Origin: Chloroflexota bacterium
Lineage (GTDB): Bacteria > Chloroflexota > Dehalococcoidia > JABGRK01
Assembly: GCA_030665485.1 (NCBI GenBank)
Contig: DAOUZV010000079.1
Coordinates: forward strand, 1 to 5,841
Reading direction: 5' to 3'
Length of the DNA stretch: 5,841 nt
Part shown: positions 1 through 5,841 of the stretch, piece by piece
Layout: each line of letters starts with the position of its first letter
Position numbering within the stretch: position 1 is the first letter of the stretch
Notes under the pieces: model-generated
Seen by the model: only the letters and a program-made list of their open reading frames with translations
What the model was told of the DNA's origin: nothing
Database searches by the model: none
Position numbers and translations under genes: made by a program

Positions 1-480
1 AACCTTGGTTTGCTCTGCCTTGTTACGTATAAGTCCCATTAACGCATTTTCAATTTGCGACGATTGACATGATTGCAGTTTGCCCAGTTCGGCAAGTATG
101 GCGAATTTGCCCAGAGCAGCCGCCGTTGCTGCACGAGTTTGATCATCGTAAGCTTTGTCGATTAACTCCATCAAGGGATTAATAAATGACCTGTCCTCGC
201 AATCTCTTAGTCCTTCAATGGCATAAAGGCGTGTCTCAGAATCGCTGTCTTTCAGGATAATGCGGAATGCCTCGTCAAACTCAAGATGATAGTTGCTCTG
301 GGTGATTTCTACAAGTTGAGATGCTATTTGGCGCCGCCGATCTACATGTATATCCTCCCAGGCGTTTTTGAAGAGTATGCTTTCTTCGGCAGATAGGCCG
401 GAAAGGCTGGCCAGTTTTGATGAGGAAAGTGGTTTTTCGTTGTCTTTTAAATCGTCAAGATAGTTCTCAATCGGCAGCAA
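1..480 (-). CDS. HEAT-repeat protein, N-terminal part (truncated by window edge)
   Basis: An open frame of 160 codons runs off the left edge, so the C-terminus is not visible. I place the start at a TTG (480-478) because GGAG lies exactly 8 nt upstream (492-489); the frame stays open further upstream, but I saw no ATG there. The first 45 residues are charged and helical-looking. From about residue 68 the sequence shows tandem helical pairs typical of HEAT repeats: 68-95 (with DSDSETRLYAIEGLRD), 100-130 (DDQTRAATAAALGKFA) and the first helix of a third near 142-160. The 'D-D/S-x-x-R-x-x-A-x-x-A-L-G' pattern is the family hallmark. Such repeats usually form a protein-binding solenoid with no catalysis. 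No signal peptide or membrane segment is seen. The gene begins 25 bp after the tldE stop, so it is probably co-transcribed with tldD and tldE. A link to that protease is inference; the substrate or partner is unknown. Confidence 0.8.
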   Translation of the reverse strand, partial: MLPIENYLDDLKDNEKPLSSSKLASLSGLSAEESILFKNAWEDIHVDRRRQIASQLVEITQSNYHLEFDEAFRIILKDSDSETRLYAIEGLRDCEDRSFINPLMELIDKAYDDQTRAATAAALGKFAILAELGKLQSCQSSQIENALMGLIRNKAEQTKV

Positions 481-488
481 AATCAGTT

Positions 489-492
489 CTCC
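489..492 (-). promoter_or_regulatory. Ribosome binding site of the HEAT-repeat gene
   Basis: GGAG followed by an 8-nt spacer and TTG. It fixes the start of the HEAT gene at 480, in a stretch with no in-frame ATG. It has the same motif and spacing as the tldD site. Confidence 0.65.
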
Positions 493-505
493 AAAACTTA
501 TAACG

Positions 506-1810
506 CTAGCTTTGTGTTGTAACAGGTAATGATGGGCAGTAAACGGATGGGGTTTGCAGTGCTCCTCCCACCCACTCCGACGTATTCCCAATAATCACGC
601 CCTCTTTGAGTGTGCTGTATATGTTGCCCGATACCATAGTGTTTTTTACTCTGCCCACAATGGTGCCGTTTTCTACTTTGTATCCCAGTAAGACGTTTCC
701 GCCGAACTCACCGCCGATGGTGTTGCCCTGGCCCGCTCCCATTAGTATTTCTATGACAAGGCCCTGTTTCATGTCGGCAATGACGTCTTCGATCGACGTG
801 GTTCCCTCAGCGACGACAAGCGTGCTGGGCGATGGCGATGGCAGTCCTCCGCCCCGGTTGGCGCTGCCCGTGCTTTGGGCCTTTGCCATACCCGCCGTTT
901 GCAGGTCGTATAAAAAGTTGGCAACGTTGCCATGTTCGATAAGCGGTGTCCTGCGGCTGGGGATTCCCTCGTCGTCGCAGATGCGGCAGCCGGGCCTGTA
1001 ATTGATAGTCGCATCATCGTAAATAGAAAGCTCTTCGGTATACATCGATTTCCCCAGCTTGCCCACAAGGGGAGATGAGCCCTGCACGATGTTTTTGCCG
1101 TTGTAGGCGATTACCAGCGGCGAGATGAGCGCGATGGCCACTCCTCTTGGTGTAAATACCACGGGCAGCTGCCCCTGTATGGGAGATGCGGTTTCCTTGG
1201 CACGCTCAAGTTGCTCTATAGTCGTATTTGTTATTTTGCTGACATCGCTTAAGGGGCGACACGAGCTTTCGTGCTCTCCCACAAACAGCATATCTGTGCC
1301 GCGCGTCAGCAATCCCTCAACACCCAGACTGAATGACGTTTTGTTATAACTGGCCTCGCCGCCGTTGGAGTTGAGCAATGTTACCGAGATGGCGTTTTTA
1401 GTTACTCCAGCCTCGCAGATTACCTCTGCGTTATGATCGCGCACGGCGGCTATCATGGTATTACCCAAATCAACCATTTGCTCGATCGACACTTGATTGA
1501 CGTTATCGTCGTATACCTCAACATTGGGGTAGCTTTGTAGCGAAGGAAGCTCAAACTCGGCTACAGCACCGAACTTGGCGACGTCTAGCGCCATTTGCAG
1601 TATTTCATCCGCATTATCGATCTTGTTGGTGGAAGAATAGCCTATGCGGCCATCTTTTACGATGCGCAGCGACAGGTATCTGCCCTGGCGTGTTTCCACC
1701 GACTTTAGGCGGTTGGCCTCAAACGAGGCATCGGTGTTCTGGCTGGTTACCCAGAACACTTCGGCCTGCTGGCAGACCCTTTTTGCTTTATTTAGCAGTG
1801 ACTCTATCAT
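506..1810 (-). CDS. tldE: TldE/PmbA-family protein, non-catalytic partner of TldD
   Basis: This protein of about 434 residues belongs to the TldD/PmbA (U62) family. In characterised bacteria TldD and TldE form a cytoplasmic heterodimer that cleaves unfolded peptides, for example matures microcin B17 and degrades the CcdA antitoxin. The fold is recognisable from the N-terminal EANRLKSVETRQ segment, the central LPVVFTPRGVAIALISPL stretch and the C-terminal GGEFGGNVLLGY region with the following VSGNIY. The TldD metal motif HExxxH is absent: the matching region reads RGVAIALISPL. This absence is normal for the TldE subunit and is why I call it TldE rather than a second TldD. Two ATGs compete for the start, at 1816 and 1810. 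AAAGGG (1824-1819) is only 2 nt from the first but 8 nt from the second, so I prefer 1810. The gene lies 29 bp after tldD and 25 bp before the HEAT gene, consistent with an operon. Confidence 0.9.
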   Translation of the reverse strand: MIESLLNKAKRVCQQAEVFWVTSQNTDASFEANRLKSVETRQGRYLSLRIVKDGRIGYSSTNKIDNADEILQMALDVAKFGAVAEFELPSLQSYPNVEVYDDNVNQVSIEQMVDLGNTMIAAVRDHNAEVICEAGVTKNAISVTLLNSNGGEASYNKTSFSLGVEGLLTRGTDMLFVGEHESSCRPLSDVSKITNTTIEQLERAKETASPIQGQLPVVFTPRGVAIALISPLVIAYNGKNIVQGSSPLVGKLGKSMYTEELSIYDDATINYRPGCRICDDEGIPSRRTPLIEHGNVANFLYDLQTAGMAKAQSTGSANRGGGLPSPSPSTLVVAEGTTSIEDVIADMKQGLVIEILMGAGQGNTIGGEFGGNVLLGYKVENGTIVGRVKNTMVSGNIYSTLKEGVIIGNTSEWVGGALQTPSVYCPSLPVTTQS

Positions 1811-1818
1811 TTCCATCG

Positions 1819-1824
1819 CCCTTT
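1819..1824 (-). promoter_or_regulatory. Ribosome binding site of tldE
   Basis: AAAGGG sits in the 29-bp gap after tldD. The spacing to the ATG at 1810 is 8 nt, against 2 nt to the ATG at 1816. This favours the shorter protein; the longer start would add only Met-Glu. Confidence 0.5.
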
Positions 1825-1839
1825 GTTATATACGTGTAA

Positions 1840-3198
1840 TCAACTGCCGCCAACGAGGCAATCACCTATTTTTATGTGCGGGCTGCCGTTGGAAACTGGC
1901 AGCGGGCTTTGGCCGCCCTTGCCGCAGCCGCCGCCCTGGTTCATATCCAGGTCGTTGCCTATAGCATCTATATTCTCAAGAGTCGTAAAAACATTTCCAC
2001 TTAAAACTACAGGCCGGAGCAGTTCGGCGATTTTGCCGTTGCGGATCATATACGCTTCGCCTGCGGAGAAGGTGAACATCTCCATGCTGGTCATGCCGCC
2101 GTACCAGTTTTTGGCATAAACGCCCTCTTTGATACCGCTTATCATCTCTTCGAAAGTGGTCGCCCCTGGTTCGATATACGTGTTGCTCATGCGGACGATG
2201 GGCTGGTGGCTGTAGTTTATGGCCCGGGCATTGCCGGTGGGACGTTCGCTCATCTTGGCTGCCGTCTCACGCGAATGCAGCCTGCCAACCAGCACACCCT
2301 CTTTTATAAGATACGTCTTGGTGGAGGGGATACCCTCGTCATCGTATTTATAGCTGCCCCTGTATCCGGGTACCGCGCCGCCGTCCACTATGTTTAACAG
2401 CGGTTTGCCGAACTTTCTGCCCAGCACCATAATATCGCGCATACGGTCGTTTTCATAAACGAAGTCCGATTCGGAGAGGTGGCCGAAGGCCTCGTGGGTA
2501 AATACCCCGGCCAGTATCGGATCCAGTACTACGATGTACTGACCGCCTTTGACCTTTGGGGCCGATAGCATCTGCACGGCGCGCTCGGCACAGTCCTTGA
2601 CCTGCTGATGTATGCCCTCTACAGCGCCGAAATCGCCCTTGCTGCCGATACTGATTCCGCTTTGCTGAACGTCGCTTCCGTCGCGGGCCATGGCGGTGAT
2701 TCTGGCGGTGACATCCACCCTGCTTTGCTCGATGTAACTGCCCTCGGAGTTGGCGAAAACGACCTTTTTAAAGCTGTCGCCGTAACCGACGGTGGATGTC
2801 TGTATGTTTGGGGTTGACCAGATGACATCGATATATTCATCGAGGAGGCTTTTTTTGTCCTCAAGACTGACGGCCAGAGGGTCTTTTCTCAGATCAAGTG
2901 GAACTATGTCTACTATGGGGTCGGATCGAGCTATCACGCTCTTTTCGTTGCCGACAAGTTTTGCCTGCTTTACCGCCAGTTCCACTTTTACCCTCAGCTC
3001 ATCGGGATCGTTGAAGCTGATGAAGCCCCATCCGCCGTTTACCAGCGCGCGCACATTGCCGCCGCTGCCGGTGGACTGACCTATGTCTTCCAGGTCCCGC
3101 CCCCGGTATTGAATACGGCTGCTCTTGCTATCCTCGAGGCGGATCTCAACGTAGTCGGCGTTGTGCCCTTTCAGGGCATCGGCTATCAGTTCGCGCAA
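1840..3198 (-). CDS. tldD: TldD metalloprotease subunit
   Basis: This is a 452-residue zinc-dependent peptidase of the TldD/PmbA family, close to the usual 450-480. The metal-binding motif HEAFGH (residues 235-240: His235, Glu236, His240) is followed by LSESDFVYENDRM. The third ligand is expected to be the Cys in the C-terminal GGGCGKGGQ segment (about Cys425). Between them is the family segment GYRGSYKYDDEGIPSTKT (around 278-295), and the protein ends with a VGG-type tail. All catalytic elements are present. The frame can be opened from a TTG at 3231, but that codon lies inside tRNA-Glu. The TTG at 3198 has GGAG 8 nt upstream and lies outside the tRNA, so I chose it. The first gene after the tRNA, it is followed by its partner tldE. 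The target peptide cannot be told from the sequence; no candidate precursor peptide is seen nearby. Confidence 0.93.
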   Translation of the reverse strand: MRELIADALKGHNADYVEIRLEDSKSSRIQYRGRDLEDIGQSTGSGGNVRALVNGGWGFISFNDPDELRVKVELAVKQAKLVGNEKSVIARSDPIVDIVPLDLRKDPLAVSLEDKKSLLDEYIDVIWSTPNIQTSTVGYGDSFKKVVFANSEGSYIEQSRVDVTARITAMARDGSDVQQSGISIGSKGDFGAVEGIHQQVKDCAERAVQMLSAPKVKGGQYIVVLDPILAGVFTHEAFGHLSESDFVYENDRMRDIMVLGRKFGKPLLNIVDGGAVPGYRGSYKYDDEGIPSTKTYLIKEGVLVGRLHSRETAAKMSERPTGNARAINYSHQPIVRMSNTYIEPGATTFEEMISGIKEGVYAKNWYGGMTSMEMFTFSAGEAYMIRNGKIAELLRPVVLSGNVFTTLENIDAIGNDLDMNQGGGCGKGGQSPLPVSNGSPHIKIGDCLVGGS

Positions 3199-3206
3199 GG
3201 CATTTT

Positions 3207-3210
3207 CTCC
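3207..3210 (-). promoter_or_regulatory. Ribosome binding site of tldD
   Basis: GGAG followed by AAAATGCC and TTG. It begins 9 nt beyond the tRNA-Glu CCA end and decides the tldD start at 3198. The ATG inside the spacer is out of frame and opens only five codons. Confidence 0.65.
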
Positions 3211-3219
3211 AAATGATAC

Positions 3220-3295
3220 TGGTGCCCCCAAGGGGACTCGAACCCCTGTCTGCGGCTTGAAGGGCCGCCGTCCTAGGCCTCTAGACGATGGGGGC
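3220..3295 (-). tRNA. tRNA-Glu (anticodon UUC), CCA encoded
   Basis: The gene folds as a complete cloverleaf. The acceptor stem GCCCCCA pairs with TGGGGGC over all 7 bp. U8 and C9 follow, then a D-arm GTCT-AGAGGCCT-AGGAC very like that of E. coli tRNA-Glu. The anticodon stem GCGGC/GCCGC pairs perfectly around the loop CCTTCAA. The T-arm is AGGGG-TTCGAGT-CCCCT. The discriminator is A and the CCA is encoded (3222-3220). Anticodon bases 34-36 are TTC (complement of 3261-3259), decoding GAA/GAG. Position 33 is C rather than the near-universal U, which is odd; stem lengths leave no other register. The gene lies 51 bp after argC and 21 bp before the tldD start, on the same strand as both. It supplies glutamate for translation and, in organisms using the C5 route, for haem synthesis. 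Confidence 0.95.
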
Positions 3296-3319
3296 TAAAA
3301 CAAAACCCGCGGCAGTTAA

Positions 3320-3328
3320 AATATAACA
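3320..3328 (-). promoter_or_regulatory. Possible extended -10 promoter for tRNA-Glu and the tldD operon
   Basis: The AT-rich gap between argC and tRNA-Glu contains TGT-TATATT on the minus strand, an extended -10 type element. Transcription would begin around 3313, about 18 nt before the mature tRNA. No good -35 hexamer is seen at 16-18 bp, and read-through from argC is equally possible. No clear intrinsic terminator follows argC. Confidence 0.35.
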
Positions 3329-3346
3329 TATATTACGATGCATTGC

Positions 3347-4345
3347 CTAGGGATATACGGCCAGATAATCCAGCCCCGTTGTTTCAGGTATGCCCAGCAT
3401 CAGGTTCATGTTCTGGACGGCCTGTCCTGCGGCCCCCTTGACTAGATTGTCGATACAACTGATTACTATCAATCGGTTGGTTCTAAGATCGACACTGGGA
3501 TATATGAGGCAGGTATTGTTTCCCCAAGTCTGCTTGGTCTGCGGCGGGGTATTGACTACCCTGACGAATGGCTCGCCGTTGTAAAAATCATCATATAGCT
3601 TGCGAACCTGCTCTTTGCTCACACCTTTTTTCAGCTTGGCGTAGCATGAGCTTAATATGCCTCTGGTCATAGGTATAAGATGTGGCAGGAATAGAACAGA
3701 TGGTGCCGCCAGCTCCTGCATTATTTCGGGCATATGCCTGTGACCATCCAGCGCATACGCCGAGGCGTTCTCGTTTATCTCGGAGTAGTGCACGGTCAGA
3801 CTCAGCGTACGCCCCGCGCCGGAAACGCCCGATTTGCTGTCGACGATGATATCCGACTCGATCAGGTTATTCTGCGTAGCGGGCGCAAGCGCCAGAATGG
3901 CGCTGGTGGGATAGCAGCCTGGATTGGCTATTATGCTCGACTTGGCGATTTCTTCACGATGTAGCTCGGGCAGACCGTACGCCGCTTTGTCCAGCAACTC
4001 TGGTGCCGGGTGCTTCACACCGTACCACTCCTCGTAGACCGCTGCGTCCTTCAGCCTGAAGTCGGCGCTGATGTCAACCACTTTCACGCCCTTTTTGATC
4101 AGTGGCAGCAGTGCCTCGGCGCTGGAACCATGCGGAAGGGCGGAAAAGGCTACATCTACATCGGCAATTTCGGACTCGATTGCCAAGTCGATATCCGCCA
4201 GATGCGGAAACACATCGGCCAGTTTCTGTCCAATTAGACTTCTGCCGGTTACCGAGACAAGATCAACCTGCGGATGCTGGTGCAACAGTCTGGCCAGCTC
4301 CACGCCGGCGTATCCGGTTACGTTGATAATACCTGCTTTGGTCAT
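3347..4345 (-). CDS. argC: N-acetyl-gamma-glutamyl-phosphate reductase
   Basis: It catalyses the third step of arginine synthesis: NADPH-dependent reduction of N-acetyl-glutamyl-5-phosphate to the semialdehyde, in the cytoplasm. The 332-residue length fits type-1 ArgC (about 330-350). The N-terminal nucleotide-binding segment is NVTGYAGVELARLL (residues 8-21), where the first Gly of the usual GATGYxG is Asn. The catalytic Cys144 lies in NPGCYPTS (141-148), SKSGVSGAGR follows at 170-179, and the catalytic His is in HRHMPE (about His204). The ATG at 4345 is preceded by a purine-rich GGGGGTGA. The gene lies 24 bp after the endonuclease III gene and is probably the last of that operon. No other arginine gene is visible in the window, so argC is apart from argJ, argB and argD here. 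Confidence 0.96.
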   Translation of the reverse strand: MTKAGIINVTGYAGVELARLLHQHPQVDLVSVTGRSLIGQKLADVFPHLADIDLAIESEIADVDVAFSALPHGSSAEALLPLIKKGVKVVDISADFRLKDAAVYEEWYGVKHPAPELLDKAAYGLPELHREEIAKSSIIANPGCYPTSAILALAPATQNNLIESDIIVDSKSGVSGAGRTLSLTVHYSEINENASAYALDGHRHMPEIMQELAAPSVLFLPHLIPMTRGILSSCYAKLKKGVSKEQVRKLYDDFYNGEPFVRVVNTPPQTKQTWGNNTCLIYPSVDLRTNRLIVISCIDNLVKGAAGQAVQNMNLMLGIPETTGLDYLAVYP

Positions 4346-4369
4346 TACTTCACCCCCGAGCTAAACTTT

Positions 4370-5074
4370 CTAGCGGACCGGTTTCTTATTGCTGTCCATT
4401 GTATACGAACTGGCGGTAGTTTTGCCACTGCCTATTTTACTTGATGGACAGGTACTTGTAAAAACGCATATCTGGCACTTGGGGTTTTGAGCGTGGCACA
4501 CGCGGCGTCCGTGCTCAATCATATTTATGTGAAATGAGTATATTTCCTGCGGCGGCACTATTGGTTCGAGTATCCGGTGTGCCTTATCCGCAGATGTTTT
4601 TTCATCAATCAGCCTTAAGCGTTTGGCCACGCGGTGTATATGCGTATCCACGGGAAGCGCTGGCAGGCCTAAAGAGAAGAGCAGAACGCAGCCCGCTGTT
4701 TTGGGGCCGACGCCGGGCAGTTGTTCCAACCACAATTTGGCTTCATTCATGGGCAGTTCTGTCAAAAAGGACAGGTCCAGTGAGCCGCGGCGTTGCATAA
4801 CCATCTGGAGTATGACTTTGATTCTGGGCGCTTTTACGTTAGCGAGGCCTGCTGTCCAGATGGACTGCGCTATGTCATCGGGGTCTGCGTTCGCAACCTC
4901 TTCCCATGTCTTAAAATCGCTGACGAGCTTGTCAAAGGCACGGCGCGAGTTTACATCGGACGTATGTTGCGACAGCATGGTCAGTATCAGCTCAGAGACG
5001 GGGTCGCGGTGTTCACTCCAGACGCGTTTACCGTACTCATTTTCAAGGCTTTTGATGATTTCGTCGATGTTCAT
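4370..5074 (-). CDS. nth: Endonuclease III, DNA glycosylase / AP lyase
   Basis: This 234-residue base-excision repair enzyme removes oxidised pyrimidines and nicks the abasic site. The helix-hairpin-helix LPGVGPKTAG spans residues 119-128 and includes the catalytic Lys125. The catalytic Asp143 lies in VDTHIHRVAKR (142-152). The 4Fe-4S cluster motif C-x6-C-x2-C-x5-C is complete at Cys193, Cys200, Cys203 and Cys209. Near the N-terminus, LSQHTSD (34-40) corresponds to E. coli LSAQATD and is nearer the LSQNTSD form of some divergent members. The ATG at 5074 overlaps the phosphatase stop as ATGA, suggesting translational coupling; no strong ribosome site is seen. The frame continues 44 codons further into the phosphatase gene, but those residues are charged, unlike the family, and I exclude them. 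A tail of about 25 residues after the cluster is not conserved in the family as I know it. Confidence 0.95.
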   Translation of the reverse strand: MNIDEIIKSLENEYGKRVWSEHRDPVSELILTMLSQHTSDVNSRRAFDKLVSDFKTWEEVANADPDDIAQSIWTAGLANVKAPRIKVILQMVMQRRGSLDLSFLTELPMNEAKLWLEQLPGVGPKTAGCVLLFSLGLPALPVDTHIHRVAKRLRLIDEKTSADKAHRILEPIVPPQEIYSFHINMIEHGRRVCHAQNPKCQICVFTSTCPSSKIGSGKTTASSYTMDSNKKPVR

Positions 5075-5679
5075 TCGTTCAAATGACAGGTATCGTTTAT
5101 CAGCGATACGATGTAGTTGCCGTCTTTTACCTTTATGATATTGATGGCGCATGTATCCTGCGCGATTTTCCAGAAGTGTGAGTCGTCCAAACCAAGCAAA
5201 ACGCAAAGCAGCACTTTAAGCACCACTACGTGTGATACCAGTACTATTGTTTCATCGGCATGCTTAGCTGTCAGTTCATCGAGTGCGCTTGTCACTCTGT
5301 CTCTGACGTGTGTCAGACCTTCGCCCTGGGGGAAGGTGACTTTGTGTGGTGCATTCAGCCATGCATCGAGCAGGGTGCCGTCCTGGTCCCTGGCTTCTTG
5401 CGGAGTGAGCCCCTGCCATTTACCGAAGTATATATCCAGCAGGCCGTTGTGCGGCTGAACGGTCAGGCCGAATTTATCAGCTATGGCTTGTGCCGTTGCC
5501 AACGCCCGTTTTAGTGGGCTGCTGTAGATGGCTGTTACGGAGAATCGAGACAGCCTATTAGCGGTGGCTTGTGCCTGAACCAGACCAGTTTCGTCGAGTT
5601 CTATATCAGCTCTGCCACGGAAGCGTGGTTCCCTGTTCCACGCGGTCTGGCCATGTCTTACCAGAATAAGTTGTGTCAA
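5071..5679 (-). CDS. Histidine phosphatase family protein (phosphoglycerate mutase-like)
   Basis: A 202-residue member of the histidine phosphatase superfamily. The phosphorylated His is in LVRHGQT (residues 6-12: Arg8, His9), RGRADIEL follows at 21-28, YSSPLKRALATA (52-63) carries a second phosphate-binding Arg (Arg58), and VSHVVVLK (148-155) carries the second catalytic His150. At the usual acid position (LLDIYFGKWQG, 80-90) there is Asp82 where many members have Glu. The short length and lack of the cofactor-dependent mutase insertions favour a phosphatase such as the CobC/PhoE type over glycolytic mutase; the substrate is unknown. The start is TTG at 5679 with GAGGAAG (5693-5687) upstream; the only nearby ATG (5695) hits a stop after four codons. 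It is the first gene of the operon with nth and argC. Confidence 0.88.
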   Translation of the reverse strand: MTQLILVRHGQTAWNREPRFRGRADIELDETGLVQAQATANRLSRFSVTAIYSSPLKRALATAQAIADKFGLTVQPHNGLLDIYFGKWQGLTPQEARDQDGTLLDAWLNAPHKVTFPQGEGLTHVRDRVTSALDELTAKHADETIVLVSHVVVLKVLLCVLLGLDDSHFWKIAQDTCAINIIKVKDGNYIVSLINDTCHLNE

Positions 5680-5705
5680 TTTACCGCTTCCTCATAAATT
5701 AGCTT

Positions 5706-5716
5706 ATTCTAGCATA
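5706..5716 (-). promoter_or_regulatory. Probable extended -10 promoter of the phosphatase-nth-argC operon
   Basis: TATGC-TAGAAT on the minus strand is an extended -10 element with a TG one base upstream of the hexamer. Transcription would begin near 5699, giving a leader of about 20 nt that carries the GAGGAAG ribosome site. No recognisable -35 hexamer lies 16-18 bp upstream, which is common for extended -10 promoters. Confidence 0.5.
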
Positions 5717-5766
5717 TGCCAAATGTTTGTAGTAGTAGAAATTGGTGCCACAAATCGAACGTATCC

Positions 5767-5795
5767 TTGACCTGTGCCAGTCTGAGGTCTATAAT
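5767..5795 (+). promoter_or_regulatory. Promoter of tRNA-fMet
   Basis: TTGACC (5767-5772), a 17-bp spacer and TATAAT (5790-5795) make a near-consensus housekeeping sigma promoter. The predicted start is around 5802, about 5 nt before the mature tRNA 5' end. It diverges from the phosphatase operon promoter about 50 bp away. Its strength fits a stable RNA gene. Confidence 0.85.
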
Positions 5796-5806
5796 TAACG
5801 TTACGA

Positions 5807-5841
5807 CGCGGGATAGAGCAGTGGAAGCTCGTCGGGCTCAT
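5807..5841 (+). tRNA. Initiator tRNA-fMet (CAU), 5' part, truncated by window edge
   Basis: The first 35 bases of a tRNA are present, ending with the last anticodon base CAT. Bacterial initiator marks are visible: C1 at the 5' end (in the family not paired with position 72), the A11-U24 pair in the D-stem GAGC/GCTC, and an anticodon stem strand TCGGG ending in three G. The stretch GCTCGTCGGGCTCAT matches the E. coli initiator exactly. The 3' half, with the matching CCCGA strand and T-arm, lies outside the window. Confidence 0.93.

Noticed and set aside
3186..3203. Five-codon ATG frame overlapping the tldD start
   Set aside because: The GGAG is only 3 nt from this ATG, too close for good initiation, and the frame stops at once.
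3199..3231. Extension of tldD to the TTG at 3231
   Set aside because: The start codon and following 12 nt lie inside the tRNA-Glu gene (acceptor stem and CCA), and the TTG at 3198 has a well-spaced GGAG.
3300..3312. Intrinsic terminator after argC (CCGCGG followed by T-rich stretch)
   Set aside because: The inverted repeat is only 6 bp without a loop, and the T-run is interrupted, so it cannot form a proper hairpin.
5075..5206. Extra 44 N-terminal codons of endonuclease III
   Set aside because: They overlap the phosphatase gene in another frame, are basic and unlike the family, and the ATGA overlap at 5071-5074 gives a natural start.
606..5514. Long plus-strand open frames opposite the minus-strand genes
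   Set aside because: They are antisense shadows of clear family members, with no family motifs or ribosome sites of their own that I could see.
5681..5695. Minigene ATG AGG AAG CGG TAA before the phosphatase start
   Set aside because: Its bases form the ribosome site of the TTG start, and it has no ribosome site of its own at proper spacing.
5742..5760. Possible tRNA 3' remnant on the minus strand (GTTCGATTTGTGGCACCA)
   Set aside because: It resembles a T-loop plus acceptor and CCA, but the T-stem does not pair and no matching 5' acceptor strand or anticodon arm lies at the right distance. Probably chance.

Overview
The window reads as a compact, roughly 50% G+C bacterial chromosome segment. 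Six protein genes lie on the minus strand, with one tRNA gene among them and the beginning of a second tRNA gene on the plus strand at the right edge. All genes look intact apart from the two cut by the window ends. There is no mobile element, CRISPR array or obvious horizontally acquired block, and no gap between genes exceeds about 130 bp. Bacterial origin is clear from the initiator tRNA (unpaired-type C1, A11-U24 pair), Shine-Dalgarno-led genes and the gene families. The ArgC nucleotide-binding segment (NVTGYAGVELARLL) and the frequent TTG starts recall Dehalococcoidia-type Chloroflexota. That placement is from memory and is only a weak inference.

Right part, read right to left on the minus strand: an extended -10 promoter (about 5706-5716) precedes a three-gene operon. 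It encodes a histidine-phosphatase-family enzyme (5679-5071), an endonuclease III (5074-4370, sharing an ATGA stop/start overlap with the phosphatase gene) and argC, the N-acetyl-gamma-glutamyl-phosphate reductase of arginine synthesis (4345-3347). Facing away from this operon is a near-consensus sigma-70-type promoter (TTGACC, 17 bp, TATAAT) that drives the initiator tRNA-fMet gene, which the window truncates after its anticodon.

Left part: after a short AT-rich gap with a possible promoter comes tRNA-Glu(UUC) (3295-3220, CCA encoded). Only 21 bp beyond its 3' end lies tldD (start revised to TTG at 3198), followed by its partner tldE/pmbA (1810-506) and a HEAT-repeat protein gene (480 to beyond base 1). 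The spacing suggests that tRNA-Glu, tldD, tldE and the HEAT gene form one transcription unit. TldD and TldE are expected to form a metalloprotease in which only TldD carries the metal site; the HEAT-repeat protein has no known role here.

The points most worth a second look are the C33 in the tRNA-Glu anticodon loop (almost all tRNAs have U33), the tRNA-led tldD message, and the tldD-tldE-HEAT gene set. I found no convincing sign of a wholly new system; most of the window is housekeeping.
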